DNA of 64,000 nucleotides from assembly GCF_013032445.1 (NCBI RefSeq), contig NZ_WQCA01000003.1, forward strand, positions 124,001 through 188,000, given 5' to 3'. Of this stretch, positions 53,588-62,146 are shown piece after piece; within the stretch, counting starts at the first letter, position 1; every line of letters starts with the position of its first letter. The notes under the pieces were generated by a model, which was not told the DNA's origin, ran no database searches, and saw only the letters and a program-made list of their open reading frames with translations. Position numbers and translations under genes: made by a program. Source of the stretch: Ruegeria arenilitoris (GTDB lineage Bacteria > Pseudomonadota > Alphaproteobacteria > Rhodobacterales > Rhodobacteraceae).

Positions 53588-54292
53588 ATGGCTAAAAACA
53601 GGAAACCCGAAGCAGATAGGCTGCCGATCAGCCAGCGCATTGACAGCCGTATGCCCAATCCCAAGCGGAGAGAGATGAGTCCAACGGACTGGGCCATCAA
53701 GGGTGAGTTGATCCTGAATTGCTCATGCGACGTGTTCTGTCCGTGTGTTGTGTCGCTTGGGGCGCATCCTCCAACCGAGGGCCACTGCCACGCGTGGATG
53801 GGGGTTATCATCGACGAAGGTCATTATGAAGGCGAAGACCTGTCCGGTCTGAACGTGGGGCTATTGGTCGATATTCCGGGCCGCATGGGAGAGGGCCAGT
53901 GGAAAGTCGCGGCCTATGTGGACGAACGTGCCAGCGGCAAGGCCTATAACGGTCTGCTGCAAATCTTCAGTGGTCAGGCAGGTGGCACCACCGGGCTGTT
54001 CACCATGCTGGTGAGTGAGATCATCGGCGCCGAGCGGGCACCGGTGCAGATTGAGCGTGACTGCAACAAGCGTCGGATTGTAATTGGCCGCAAGATTCAG
54101 GGTGAGATTGAGATGCTGTCGGGAAAGGACCCTGAGCATCCGGTGATGGTGTCGAACTCGAAATACTGGATGGGTCCGGATATCATTGTCGCTCGCGGCA
54201 CCAAGTCCAAAGTGCGTGACTATGGCCGCGTCTGGGATTTCGGTGGCAAGTCGGCTGAGATCTGCCCGATCGACTGGCATGGGCCAAAGTGA
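53588..54292 (+). CDS. DUF1326 protein
   Basis: 234 residues. ELILNCSCDVFCPCVVSLGAHPPTEGHCHAWMG near 42 has a Cys-x-Cys ... Cys-x-Cys cluster and His/Cys, the DUF1326 signature and a likely metal or cluster site. KAYNGLLQIFSGQAGG and GAERAPVQIERD follow. It starts five bases past DUF2182, with TAAGTAT between, and its stop overlaps the next start. DUF1326 and DUF2182 are commonly paired. Function unproven. Confidence 0.85.
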   Translation: MAKNRKPEADRLPISQRIDSRMPNPKRREMSPTDWAIKGELILNCSCDVFCPCVVSLGAHPPTEGHCHAWMGVIIDEGHYEGEDLSGLNVGLLVDIPGRMGEGQWKVAAYVDERASGKAYNGLLQIFSGQAGGTTGLFTMLVSEIIGAERAPVQIERDCNKRRIVIGRKIQGEIEMLSGKDPEHPVMVSNSKYWMGPDIIVARGTKSKVRDYGRVWDFGGKSAEICPIDWHGPK

Positions 54293-54798
54293 TGATCACC
54301 GGGGTCTATGCCCAAGAAATGGCACGTTATAACCGATGGCAAAACAGTCAGTTATCGGGGTTTCTGCAAGCACTTGCACCCGAAGAACTAACCAAGGAGC
54401 GGGGCGCATTTTTTGGCTCAATCATGGGGACGGCGAACCATTTGTTGTGGGGCAACTGGATCTGGGTGTCGCGCTTTGACAACGGTGAAGGGCCGGGCGG
54501 AGGTATCCCCGAAAGTGTCTCGTTATGCGCCGATCTGGCCGATTGGGTGCCCCTGTGTGAAACCGTGGATGGCCGCATTTCTGACTGGGCCGAAACGCTG
54601 ATGCACGCGCCGCTGACCGGTGACTTCACCTGGTTCTCAGCGGCAAAAGAGGCTGATGTTACATTGCCTTACGCGCAATGTGTGATCCACATGTTTAACC
54701 ATCAGACCCACCATCGTGGACAGTTGCACCAGATGCTGACCGAAACCGGATCAGCTGCGCCTGTAAGCGATTTGGTTTTTATGCCTGAGGAGGCTTGA
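54292..54798 (+). CDS. DinB-family metalloprotein
   Basis: 168 residues. The three metal-ligand His are in MGTANHLLWGNWIW near residue 45 and VIHMFNHQTHHRGQLHQML near 133. The fold is the DinB/YfiT four-helix bundle, in which members act in thiol-linked transfer or hydrolysis. Start ATG at 54292 overlaps the DUF1326 stop (TGATG). The dmdA ATG begins immediately after its stop. Confidence 0.88.
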   Translation: MITGVYAQEMARYNRWQNSQLSGFLQALAPEELTKERGAFFGSIMGTANHLLWGNWIWVSRFDNGEGPGGGIPESVSLCADLADWVPLCETVDGRISDWAETLMHAPLTGDFTWFSAAKEADVTLPYAQCVIHMFNHQTHHRGQLHQMLTETGSAAPVSDLVFMPEEA

Positions 54799-55902
54799 AT
54801 GCCGCAGATTTCCCTATCCCGCCGGTTGCGTCGAACTCCGTTTTCCGAAGGGGTCGAAGCGGCCGGAGTCAAAGGATATACGGTGTATAACCGTATGTTG
54901 TTGCCGACAGTTTTCGAAAGTGTCGAAGCCGACTACCGCCACCTTAAATCCCATGTTCAGGTCTGGGATGTGTCTTGTGAAAGGCAGGTAGAACTGCGTG
55001 GGCCGGACGCCGCACGACTGATGCAGATGCTGACGCCGCGCGATTTGCGGGGGATGCTGCCGGGGCAGTGTTATTATGTGCCCATCGTTGATGAAACTGG
55101 TGGGATGCTCAATGATCCGGTCGCGGTGAAGCTTTCAGATGACCGCTGGTGGATTTCCATCGCCGACAGTGACTTGTTGCTGTGGGTCAAGGGTATCGCG
55201 AACGGGTATCGTCTGGACGTTCTGGTGGATGAACCGGACGTGTCTCCGCTGGCCGTACAGGGGCCGAAGGCGGATGAGTTGATGTCGCGTGTCTTTGGTG
55301 ACCGTGTACGCGATATCCGGTTCTTTAAATTCGACATGTTCGAATTTCAGGGCCGCGATCTGGCGGTGGCGCGGTCGGGCTATTCCAAACAGGGTGGGTT
55401 CGAGATTTACGTCGAAGGCTCCGAAATCGGAATGCCGTTGTGGAATGCTCTGTTTGCCGCTGGCGAAGACCTGCAGGTACGGGCAGGCTGTCCCAACCTG
55501 ATCGAACGGATCGAAGGCGGGTTGCTGTCCTATGGCAATGACATGACCGACGACAACACACCTCATGAATGCGGGTTGGGCAAGTTCTGCAATACCCATA
55601 CGGCCATCGGCTGTATTGGCCGCGACGCCTTGCTGCGCGTAGCCAAGGAAGGTCCTGTCCAGCAACTCCGGCCGATCGCCATCGAGGGCGACGCCGTTCC
55701 GCCCTGTGACCGTCCTTGGCCGGTATTTGCCGATGGTAAACGGGTGGGGCAGGTGACCTCGGCCGCTTGGTCTCCGGATTTTGCAACCAACGTGTCGATA
55801 GGAATGCTGCGGTTGAGCCATTGGGACGCTGGGACAATTGTCGAGGTGGAAACGCCGGACGGTATGCGCCGTGCGACCGTACAGGAGAAGTTCTGGATTT
55901 GA
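54799..55902 (+). CDS. dmdA: Dimethylsulfoniopropionate demethylase DmdA
   Basis: 367 residues. RRLRRTPFSEGVEAAGVKGYTVYNRMLLPTV at the start and QCYYVPIVDETGGMLNDPVAVKL near 90, with QGGFEIYVEGSEIGMPLWNALFAAG near 195, are the DmdA pattern I recall for the Ruegeria enzyme. It is a T-protein-like fold that moves one methyl group of DMSP to tetrahydrofolate, giving methylmercaptopropionate. GAGGAGG lies just before. No gap separates it from the DinB gene. acuI follows after a repeat, as in Ruegeria. Confidence 0.9.
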   Translation: MPQISLSRRLRRTPFSEGVEAAGVKGYTVYNRMLLPTVFESVEADYRHLKSHVQVWDVSCERQVELRGPDAARLMQMLTPRDLRGMLPGQCYYVPIVDETGGMLNDPVAVKLSDDRWWISIADSDLLLWVKGIANGYRLDVLVDEPDVSPLAVQGPKADELMSRVFGDRVRDIRFFKFDMFEFQGRDLAVARSGYSKQGGFEIYVEGSEIGMPLWNALFAAGEDLQVRAGCPNLIERIEGGLLSYGNDMTDDNTPHECGLGKFCNTHTAIGCIGRDALLRVAKEGPVQQLRPIAIEGDAVPPCDRPWPVFADGKRVGQVTSAAWSPDFATNVSIGMLRLSHWDAGTIVEVETPDGMRRATVQEKFWI

Positions 55903-55910
55903 GCGCGGCT

Positions 55911-55967
55911 GGGGGCACCGCCCCCGTCGCTGCGCGACTCCCCCAGGAAATTTTTAGTCAGGTGAAG
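55911..55967 (+). repeat. Dispersed intergenic repeat, copy C
   Basis: Starts eight bases after the dmdA stop. Hairpin GGGGGC ACC GCCCCC (55911-55925), then CGTCGCTGCGCG, CTCCCCCAGGAAATTTTTAG, and CAGGTGAAG. Nearest match to copy B at 35761. Confidence 0.7.
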
Positions 55968-56001
55968 ACTGGGCCTGGTTTTGTAAAAAACGAAAGGAAA
56001 T

Positions 56002-57000
56002 ATGATGTTCAACGCATTGGTCATGGAAAAAGACGAGGAAAGCGGACTGGCCAGCCCGTTGGTTAAACAGCTTTCTTTGGGAGATTTGCCGCAGGGCGAA
56101 GTCACGGTGGCCGTCGATTATTCGACGGTGAACTATAAGGACGGATTGTGCACGTCGCCCAAAGGCGGCGGTCTGGTGCGTTCTTACCCGCATGTGCCGG
56201 GGATCGATTATGCCGGTACGGTCGAGGCTTCCTCGGATGATCGATACAAGCCGGGTGACAAGGTTGTTCTGACCGGCTGGCGCGTGGGTGAAGCCCATTG
56301 GGGCGGTTATTCGCAAAAGGCAAACGCCCGGGCCGATTGGCTGGTGCCACTGCCCGAAGGACTGACTGCGCGGCAGGCAATGGCCGTGGGCACGGCTGGT
56401 TTCACGGCGATGCTGGCGGTGATGGCGCTGGAAGATCATGGTATGAAGCCCGACCACGGCCCGGTTCTGGTGACCGGGGCCGCCGGCGGTGTCGGCTCGG
56501 TGGCAACCGCCATTCTGGCCAATCTGGGTTATGAAGTCTCAGCCGTCACTGGGCGCCCTGAAACAGGTGATTACCTGAAGTCTCTGGGGGCGACTACGAT
56601 CGTTCCGCGTGAGGAACTGAACGAGACCACCAAGCGCCCGCTGGAAAGCGAGACCTGGGCCGGTTGTGTCGATGCAGTGGGTGGCGAGATGCTGGCGCGC
56701 GTGCTGGGTCAGATGAAATATGGCGCATCGGTTGCCGCGGTTGGCTTGGCCGGTGGTGCTGGCTTGCCTGCAACGGTGATTCCGTTCCTGCTGCGCGGAG
56801 TTAATCTGCTGGGTATCGACAGCGTCATGCAGCCGTACGACAACCGCGTTCGTGCCTGGCAGCGCATCGCTACGGACCTGCCCATGGACAAGCTTGAAGC
56901 GATGGTTCACCCCGCAACCCTGAATGATCTGCCGCAATTGGGCGCTGATATTCTGAAAGGCCAGGTAAAGGGCCGCGTCGTCGTTGATGTAAACGCCTGA
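56002..57000 (+). CDS. acuI: Acrylyl-CoA reductase (NADPH) AcuI
   Basis: 332 residues. YhdH/AcuI-type member of the medium-chain dehydrogenase family without zinc. ALVMEKDEESGLASPLVKQLSL at the start, VNYKDGLCTSPKGGGLVRSYPHVPGIDYAG near 43, and VTGAAGGVGSVATAILANLGYEVSAVTGRP near 158 are seen. It reduces acryloyl-CoA from DMSP or acrylate to propionyl-CoA and protects from toxic acrylate. AAAGGAAAT lies before the ATG. It follows dmdA after about 100 bases holding repeat copy C; cotranscription is possible. Confidence 0.9.
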   Translation: MMFNALVMEKDEESGLASPLVKQLSLGDLPQGEVTVAVDYSTVNYKDGLCTSPKGGGLVRSYPHVPGIDYAGTVEASSDDRYKPGDKVVLTGWRVGEAHWGGYSQKANARADWLVPLPEGLTARQAMAVGTAGFTAMLAVMALEDHGMKPDHGPVLVTGAAGGVGSVATAILANLGYEVSAVTGRPETGDYLKSLGATTIVPREELNETTKRPLESETWAGCVDAVGGEMLARVLGQMKYGASVAAVGLAGGAGLPATVIPFLLRGVNLLGIDSVMQPYDNRVRAWQRIATDLPMDKLEAMVHPATLNDLPQLGADILKGQVKGRVVVDVNA

Positions 57001-57017
57001 TCGGCAAGACTTACATC

Positions 57018-57054
57018 AAGACCGGTCGGCCCGCGCGCCGATCGGTCTTTTTTG
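57018..57054 (+). terminator. Terminator of acuI
   Basis: A 13-bp stem with one wobble, AAGACCGGTCGGC (57018-57030) with GCCGATCGGTCTT (57037-57049), then TTTTTTGT. Confidence 0.85.
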
Positions 57055-57187
57055 TCTCTGAAACTCCCTGAAAATGCCGGAAACACCTCTGGTCATTGGC
57101 GCATTTCCGCATCATCATTGCTATACATCCCAACTGCGATGGCTTATGAGCCATGCAAACAGCACCTGAAGACGGGGAGTGAGCAGC

Positions 57188-57751
57188 ATGTCTGACGATT
57201 TTGTACTGGATACCGATGATCTGAAACGGCGCATGGAAGGCGCAATGTCCAATCTCAGAACCGAATTCGCCTCGCTTCGGACCGGGCGTGCTTCGGCCTC
57301 GATGCTGGAACCGGTTATGGTCGATGCCTATGGCTCGATGACGCCGATCAACCAAGTCGGAACAGTTAACGTACCCGAGCCGCGCATGGTCACGGTTAAT
57401 GTCTGGGACAAAGGGCTGGTCGGCAAGGTCGAAAAGGCCATCCGTGAAAGTGGTCTAGGGATCAACCCTCAGCTGAACGGTACCATCATCATGCTGCCGA
57501 TTCCTGAACTCAACGAAGAACGTCGCCGTGAACTGGGCAAGGTTGCCGGTCAATATGCCGAGCATGCCCGTGTTTCGATCCGCAACGTTCGTCGCGACGG
57601 CATGGACCAGATCAAGAAGGCCAAGGCAGACGGTATGTCCGAAGACGATCAGAAGTTTTGGGAATCCGAGGTTCAGGACCTGACCGACGAGATGATCAAA
57701 AACGTTGATGCCGCGCTTGAGACCAAGCAGGCAGAGATCATGCAGGTCTGA
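57188..57751 (+). CDS. frr: Ribosome recycling factor
   Basis: 187 residues, full length. [47 protein letters not shown] is the family N-terminus. [33 protein letters not shown] near 120 is the C-terminal helix. It releases ribosomes after termination with EF-G. The ATG at 57188 has GGGGAG upstream; the GTG at 57179 would add three residues. First gene of the frr-uppS-cdsA-dxr run, which starts here at its own promoter after a terminator. Confidence 0.96.
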   Translation: MSDDFVLDTDDLKRRMEGAMSNLRTEFASLRTGRASASMLEPVMVDAYGSMTPINQVGTVNVPEPRMVTVNVWDKGLVGKVEKAIRESGLGINPQLNGTIIMLPIPELNEERRRELGKVAGQYAEHARVSIRNVRRDGMDQIKKAKADGMSEDDQKFWESEVQDLTDEMIKNVDAALETKQAEIMQV

Positions 57752-57760
57752 GACCGGAAT

Positions 57761-58492
57761 ATGCTTAACGCCCCTCATACTGCGCCCGTCGCTGGGCCGC
57801 GCCACGTCGCCATTATTATGGACGGGAACGGTCGCTGGGCGCAGGCACGTGGACGGCCAAGGCTGTTCGGGCACCACGCCGGTGCGCGGCGCGTGCGCGA
57901 AGTGGTAGAGGCTTGTCCGGGTCTTGGGGTCAAATACCTGACGGTTTTTGCGTTTTCGACCGAGAACTGGAAACGCACGCAGGCCGAGGTTGCCGGTCTG
58001 ATGAGCCTGTTTCGGCGCTATATCATTAAGGAAACCCGGACCCTGAAGAATAACGGGATTCGGGTTCGTTTCATTGGGGATCGAGTACGGCTTGATGCCA
58101 AGCTGACCGCGCTGATGGATACGCTGGAAAAGGAAACTAAGGATAACGATCTGGTTCATTTGACGGTTGCTCTGAACTATGGAGGCCGGGATGAGGTGGC
58201 AAGGGCCACAAAACGTCTCGCACGGGACGTGGCAGAGGGTCGCTTGCGCCCTGAAGATGTAGATGAAGAAACTCTACCTAAGTATCTGGATACACGAGTT
58301 CTTCCGGATCCGGATTTGGTTATCCGAACCAGTGGTGAGGCACGGATTTCAAACTTTCTTCTGTGGCAATCCGCTTATTCCGAGTATGAGTTTATTGACA
58401 CTCTGTGGCCCGATTTCACCGCGACCGAGCTGGAACGGTTGTGCCGTAATTTCGGGTCCCGCGAACGACGTTTCGGGGCAATTCCGGTATGA
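57761..58492 (+). CDS. uppS: Undecaprenyl diphosphate synthase
   Basis: 243 residues. VAIIMDGNGRWAQARGRPRLFGH near residue 13 is the cis-prenyltransferase P loop with the catalytic Asp, and DPDLVIRTSGEARISNFLLWQSAYSEYEF near 190 the substrate/Mg site. It builds the C55 lipid carrier for cell wall assembly. Nine bases after frr; its stop overlaps the cdsA start by four bases. Confidence 0.96.
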   Translation: MLNAPHTAPVAGPRHVAIIMDGNGRWAQARGRPRLFGHHAGARRVREVVEACPGLGVKYLTVFAFSTENWKRTQAEVAGLMSLFRRYIIKETRTLKNNGIRVRFIGDRVRLDAKLTALMDTLEKETKDNDLVHLTVALNYGGRDEVARATKRLARDVAEGRLRPEDVDEETLPKYLDTRVLPDPDLVIRTSGEARISNFLLWQSAYSEYEFIDTLWPDFTATELERLCRNFGSRERRFGAIPV

Positions 58493-59271
58493 GTGAGGGC
58501 CGATGGTCTGATCTGACCGCCCGGGTTCTGTCGGCTGCCGTGCTGGTCCTTGTCGGCTCGATCGAGGTCTGGCTGGGCGGGTTGTGGTTCGAGACCTTTA
58601 TTGCAATCGCATGTGGCCTGATGACCTGGGAACTGGTTCGAATGATCGATCCGGACAAGACTGGGGCGGCGGTGCAACTTGGCATCCTGACCGGGGTTGC
58701 GGTTCTGCTCAGCTATCATTTGCCGCCGCTATACAAATTGCCCGTACTTATTGCTCCGGCCTTGGTTGGGGCGGGACAAGTCAGCCGGTCCAAGACAACC
58801 TATGCACTGTTTGCTATCTGGATCGCGGCTGCCGGGCTGGGGTTCATCTCGATCCGCGAAAATATGGGTTTCGGCTGGATGGTCTGGCTGATCTCGGTGG
58901 TGGTTGCTACGGATGTGGCCGGGTACTTTGTTGGCAAAACCTTCGGGGGCCCGAAGTTCTGGCCAAAGGTGAGTCCCAAGAAAACTTGGTCGGGCACGGC
59001 TGGCGGATGGGTTGCGGCGGCCATTGTTGGGGCCATTTTCGCACTACATGCCGGGTTCGGTTTCTTGTTCGTCGCGATCTCGGTGATGGCGTCGATGGCC
59101 AGCCAGGCTGGTGACATCGTAGAAAGCGCCACCAAGCGGAAGTTCGGGGTAAAGGATAGCTCGAACCTGATTCCAGGCCATGGTGGCTTTCTGGATCGGT
59201 TCGACGGCATGATGGGGGCGGCCTTGTTCGTTCTCATCGCTGGCCTGATCTATTCCCCCGGGGGCATGTGA
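58489..59271 (+). CDS. cdsA: Phosphatidate cytidylyltransferase
   Basis: 260 residues with eight membrane helices. It makes CDP-diacylglycerol. The signature SATKRKFGVKDSSNLIPGHGGFLDRFDG lies near residue 208, matching the CDP-diacylglycerol synthase motif. It overlaps uppS by four bases and dxr by one. Confidence 0.95.
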   Translation: MSEGRWSDLTARVLSAAVLVLVGSIEVWLGGLWFETFIAIACGLMTWELVRMIDPDKTGAAVQLGILTGVAVLLSYHLPPLYKLPVLIAPALVGAGQVSRSKTTYALFAIWIAAAGLGFISIRENMGFGWMVWLISVVVATDVAGYFVGKTFGGPKFWPKVSPKKTWSGTAGGWVAAAIVGAIFALHAGFGFLFVAISVMASMASQAGDIVESATKRKFGVKDSSNLIPGHGGFLDRFDGMMGAALFVLIAGLIYSPGGM

Positions 59272-60443
59272 TGCGCAAAGTCTCGATTTTTGGTGCAACC
59301 GGCTCGATCGGGCAGAACACCATTGATCTGATCGACCGGAACCCGTCGGCTTATGACGTTGTTGCGCTGACCGGTGGGGCGAATATCGAAAAACTGGCCG
59401 AAGATGCGCGTCGTTTGAATGCCGATATAGCCGTGACCGCGCATGAGGATCGACTGGAGGATTTGCGCGCCGCGTTGTCCGGCAGCGGTGTTGAGGCCGC
59501 GGCGGGGCAGGTGGCCTTGACCGAGGCCGCGGCACGGCCCGCCGATTGGGTCATGTCTGCCATTGTCGGGGCTGCTGGATTGCCGCCGGGGCTTGAGGCG
59601 TTGAAACAGGGTGCGACGCTGGCGCTGGCCAACAAGGAAACGCTGGTCTGCGCCGGGGCGCTGGTTCTGGAAACTGCTCGAGCGCACAATGCGCGCCTTC
59701 TGCCAGTGGACAGCGAACATTCAGCGGTATTTCAGGCTCTAGTCGGTGAGGATATGGACGCCGTTGAGCGGATCATCCTCACCGCCAGCGGCGGCGCCTT
59801 CCGCGACTGGCCGCTGAGTGATCTGGCCAGTGCCACGGTCGAACAGGCCTCGAACCATCCGAATTGGAACATGGGGCAGCGGATCACCATCGACAGTGCC
59901 TCGATGTTCAACAAGGCGTTGGAGCTAATTGAAACCAAAGAGTTCTTTGGCGTTTCGACCGATCAGATTGAAGTGCTTGTTCATCCCGAATCCATCGTGC
60001 ACTCGCTGGTCGGGTTCAACGACGGGGCAGTCATGGCGCATATGGGCGCGCCCGACATGCGCCACGCGATCGGCTATGCATTGCACTGGCCGGAACGGCG
60101 TGACCTGCCGGTCGAGCGCCTGAACCTCGCCAAGCTGGGACAGTTGCGCTTTCAGGAACCGGACGAGGCGCGCTATCCGGCCCTGCGCCTGGCCCGAAAT
60201 GTGATGCAGCGGGGCGGCCTGTCAGGTGCCGTTTTCAACGCCGCCAAAGAGCGCGCGCTGGATCACTTTATCGCGCGTCGCGTCGGCTTTCTTGAGATGG
60301 CTGATATTGTTGAGGCCGTTCTGAACAGGTTTGAGGCGTCAGACGGCCTTCTTGATGCCCCATTAAACCTTGATAACGTGCTGCAAACGGACCATTTGGC
60401 ACGTAAGTGGGCCGATGAGGCCGCCATCCAAACAGCAGGATAA
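59271..60443 (+). CDS. dxr: 1-deoxy-D-xylulose 5-phosphate reductoisomerase
   Basis: 390 residues. It makes MEP with NADPH in the isoprenoid pathway that feeds uppS. KVSIFGATGSIGQNTIDLIDR is the NADPH loop; LPVDSEHSAVFQ near 145 and MGQRITIDSASMFNKALELIE near 205 hold the metal and substrate sites. The ATG at 59271 (TGATG with the cdsA stop) is preferred to a GTG at 59268. Confidence 0.95.
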   Translation: MRKVSIFGATGSIGQNTIDLIDRNPSAYDVVALTGGANIEKLAEDARRLNADIAVTAHEDRLEDLRAALSGSGVEAAAGQVALTEAAARPADWVMSAIVGAAGLPPGLEALKQGATLALANKETLVCAGALVLETARAHNARLLPVDSEHSAVFQALVGEDMDAVERIILTASGGAFRDWPLSDLASATVEQASNHPNWNMGQRITIDSASMFNKALELIETKEFFGVSTDQIEVLVHPESIVHSLVGFNDGAVMAHMGAPDMRHAIGYALHWPERRDLPVERLNLAKLGQLRFQEPDEARYPALRLARNVMQRGGLSGAVFNAAKERALDHFIARRVGFLEMADIVEAVLNRFEASDGLLDAPLNLDNVLQTDHLARKWADEAAIQTAG

Positions 60444-60447
60444 AAAC

Positions 60448-61800
60448 TTGGACCTAATCTCTCTGATCCCTCAATTCGGCAACCTGCTGTATACGATCTG
60501 TGCTTTTGTGATTGCGCTGTCCGTCATCGTCGCGGTGCATGAATACGGCCACTATATCGTTGGGCGTTGGTCGGGTATCCACGCCGAGGTGTTCTCGATT
60601 GGGTTTGGCCCGGTGCTGTGGAGCCGCGTCGACAAGCGCGGTACCCGCTGGCAGATCGCTGCATTGCCGTTTGGCGGGTACGTGAAGTTTTTGGGTGATG
60701 CCAACGCCGCGTCCGGCAAGGACGAAGAGGCAATGCAGGAAATCACCGAGCAAAGCCCGGAAGAACTGCGGCGCACTATGCATGGCGCGCCCCTGTGGGC
60801 GCGGGCGGCCACAGTTGCCGCTGGCCCGGTGTTCAACTTTGTGATGTCCATTCTGGTGTTTGGCCTGATCTTCTTTTCTCAGGGCGTGACCCGAGAGCCG
60901 TTGACTGTTGGCAAGCTGTACCCTCTGCCGGGGACGGAACAGCAACTGCAGGATGGTGATGAGATTGTGGCCATCGCAGGCGTTCCGGTGCCGAATTTCG
61001 ATCAACAGGGCGCCTGGGCCGAATTCACCGGCGCATTGCCTGTTGAGCCAGAGCTGGATTACACGGTGATCCGCGAGGGGCAAACGATAGATGTATCAGG
61101 TCCTTGGCTGTTTCCACCACTGATCCAGCAAGTCACTCCACGCAGCGCCGCCATGGATATCGATCTGAAATCCGGCGATGTCATTACGGCGATCAATGGG
61201 GAACCGGTTTTTGCCTTTGAGCAACTCAAAGAACAAGTAGAGGGCTCGGATGGCAAGGTCTTGTTACTGGATGTCTGGCGCGATGGGGCTGAACTTGAAT
61301 TTGCATTGGCTCCGCGCCGCACGGATGAGCCAAAACCCGAAGGTGGATTTATAACCCATTGGCGCATTGGGATTGTTGGAGGTATGGCGCTGGAGCCAGC
61401 AACGACGCCTGCAGGGGTGTTGGAATCCCTTTCTGGCGGAGTTCGACAGACTTGGCGCATCGTCGAGGGGTCGTTGTCCGGGATTTGGCACATGGTTACT
61501 GGCGCGATCAGCACCTGCAACATATCCGGACCCATTGGTATTGCCGAAACGTCGGGTGCAATGGCCAGCCAAGGGGCGCAAAACTTCATCTTTTTCATTG
61601 CGGTTCTTTCGACTGCCGTGGGTTTGCTGAACTTGTTTCCTATACCAGCGCTGGATGGCGGGCACTTGGTATTCTACGCGTATGAGGCAGTAACCGGAAA
61701 ACCACCCAGCGATAAGGTTCTAGGTGTTTTGATGACGGTTGGGATATCTCTGATCCTTGGCTTGATGGTCTTTTCGGTGTCGAACGACCTGTTCTGCTAA
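60448..61800 (+). CDS. rseP: RseP/MmpA-type site-2 protease
   Basis: 450 residues from a TTG start with AGGA seven bases upstream, beginning LDLISLIPQFGNLLYTICAF (Met in the cell). The zinc site HEYGHYIVGR is near residue 30 and NLFPIPALDGGHLVFY near 400 holds the third ligand Asp. Two PDZ-like domains lie near residues 150-330, the second shown by DIDLKSGDVITAINGEPV. It cuts anti-sigma factors and signal-peptide remnants in the membrane. An in-frame ATG at 60415 would begin inside dxr. Four bases separate it from the dxr stop. Confidence 0.92.
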   Translation: MDLISLIPQFGNLLYTICAFVIALSVIVAVHEYGHYIVGRWSGIHAEVFSIGFGPVLWSRVDKRGTRWQIAALPFGGYVKFLGDANAASGKDEEAMQEITEQSPEELRRTMHGAPLWARAATVAAGPVFNFVMSILVFGLIFFSQGVTREPLTVGKLYPLPGTEQQLQDGDEIVAIAGVPVPNFDQQGAWAEFTGALPVEPELDYTVIREGQTIDVSGPWLFPPLIQQVTPRSAAMDIDLKSGDVITAINGEPVFAFEQLKEQVEGSDGKVLLLDVWRDGAELEFALAPRRTDEPKPEGGFITHWRIGIVGGMALEPATTPAGVLESLSGGVRQTWRIVEGSLSGIWHMVTGAISTCNISGPIGIAETSGAMASQGAQNFIFFIAVLSTAVGLLNLFPIPALDGGHLVFYAYEAVTGKPPSDKVLGVLMTVGISLILGLMVFSVSNDLFC

Positions 61801-61890
61801 TTGTGGCAGTCACCGCAAGAAAGTGCCGCAATTACGCCCCATTTTGAACGTACGCTTTTGTGCAAAATTAGTCCTGTGTCAGAGGTTGTC

Positions 61891-62019
61891 ATGTCGAAGG
61901 CCCTACGTAAATCTGCCGAAAGTGTTGGGTTTCTGTTCGTATTGAACTGGGACATGCTGCTGTTCTTTGGCGTTACCGCTGTTGCCTTGGGCGGTTGGGC
62001 ATACCTCATCACCATGTGA
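61891..62019 (+). CDS. Small membrane protein (42 aa) between rseP and bamA
   Basis: 42 residues with AGAGG six bases before the ATG. Starts MSKALRKSAESVGFLFVLNW; the hydrophobic run DMLLFFGVTAVALGGWAYLITM makes one membrane helix at the C-terminus, with a basic N-terminal patch (SKALRK) facing the cytoplasm. It is placed between rseP and bamA with a terminator after it. Family unknown. Confidence 0.5.
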   Translation: MSKALRKSAESVGFLFVLNWDMLLFFGVTAVALGGWAYLITM

Positions 62020-62048
62020 TTCTCAGCGCCAACTTTAGAAACCACGCG

Positions 62049-62078
62049 AGGCGGCCCTTGAGGCCGCTTTCTGTTTTG
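62049..62078 (+). terminator. Terminator before bamA
   Basis: AGGCGGCC (62049-62056), loop of five, GGCCGCTT (62062-62069, one wobble), then TCTGTTTTGG. It separates the small gene from bamA, so bamA has its own promoter or depends on read-through. Confidence 0.65.
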
Positions 62079-62146
62079 GTCTTTTGACAAGCATAAATAT
62101 TCTCGCTACTCAGCAATAAAGTCTAAAAAATATCGGGTAGTGAAAT

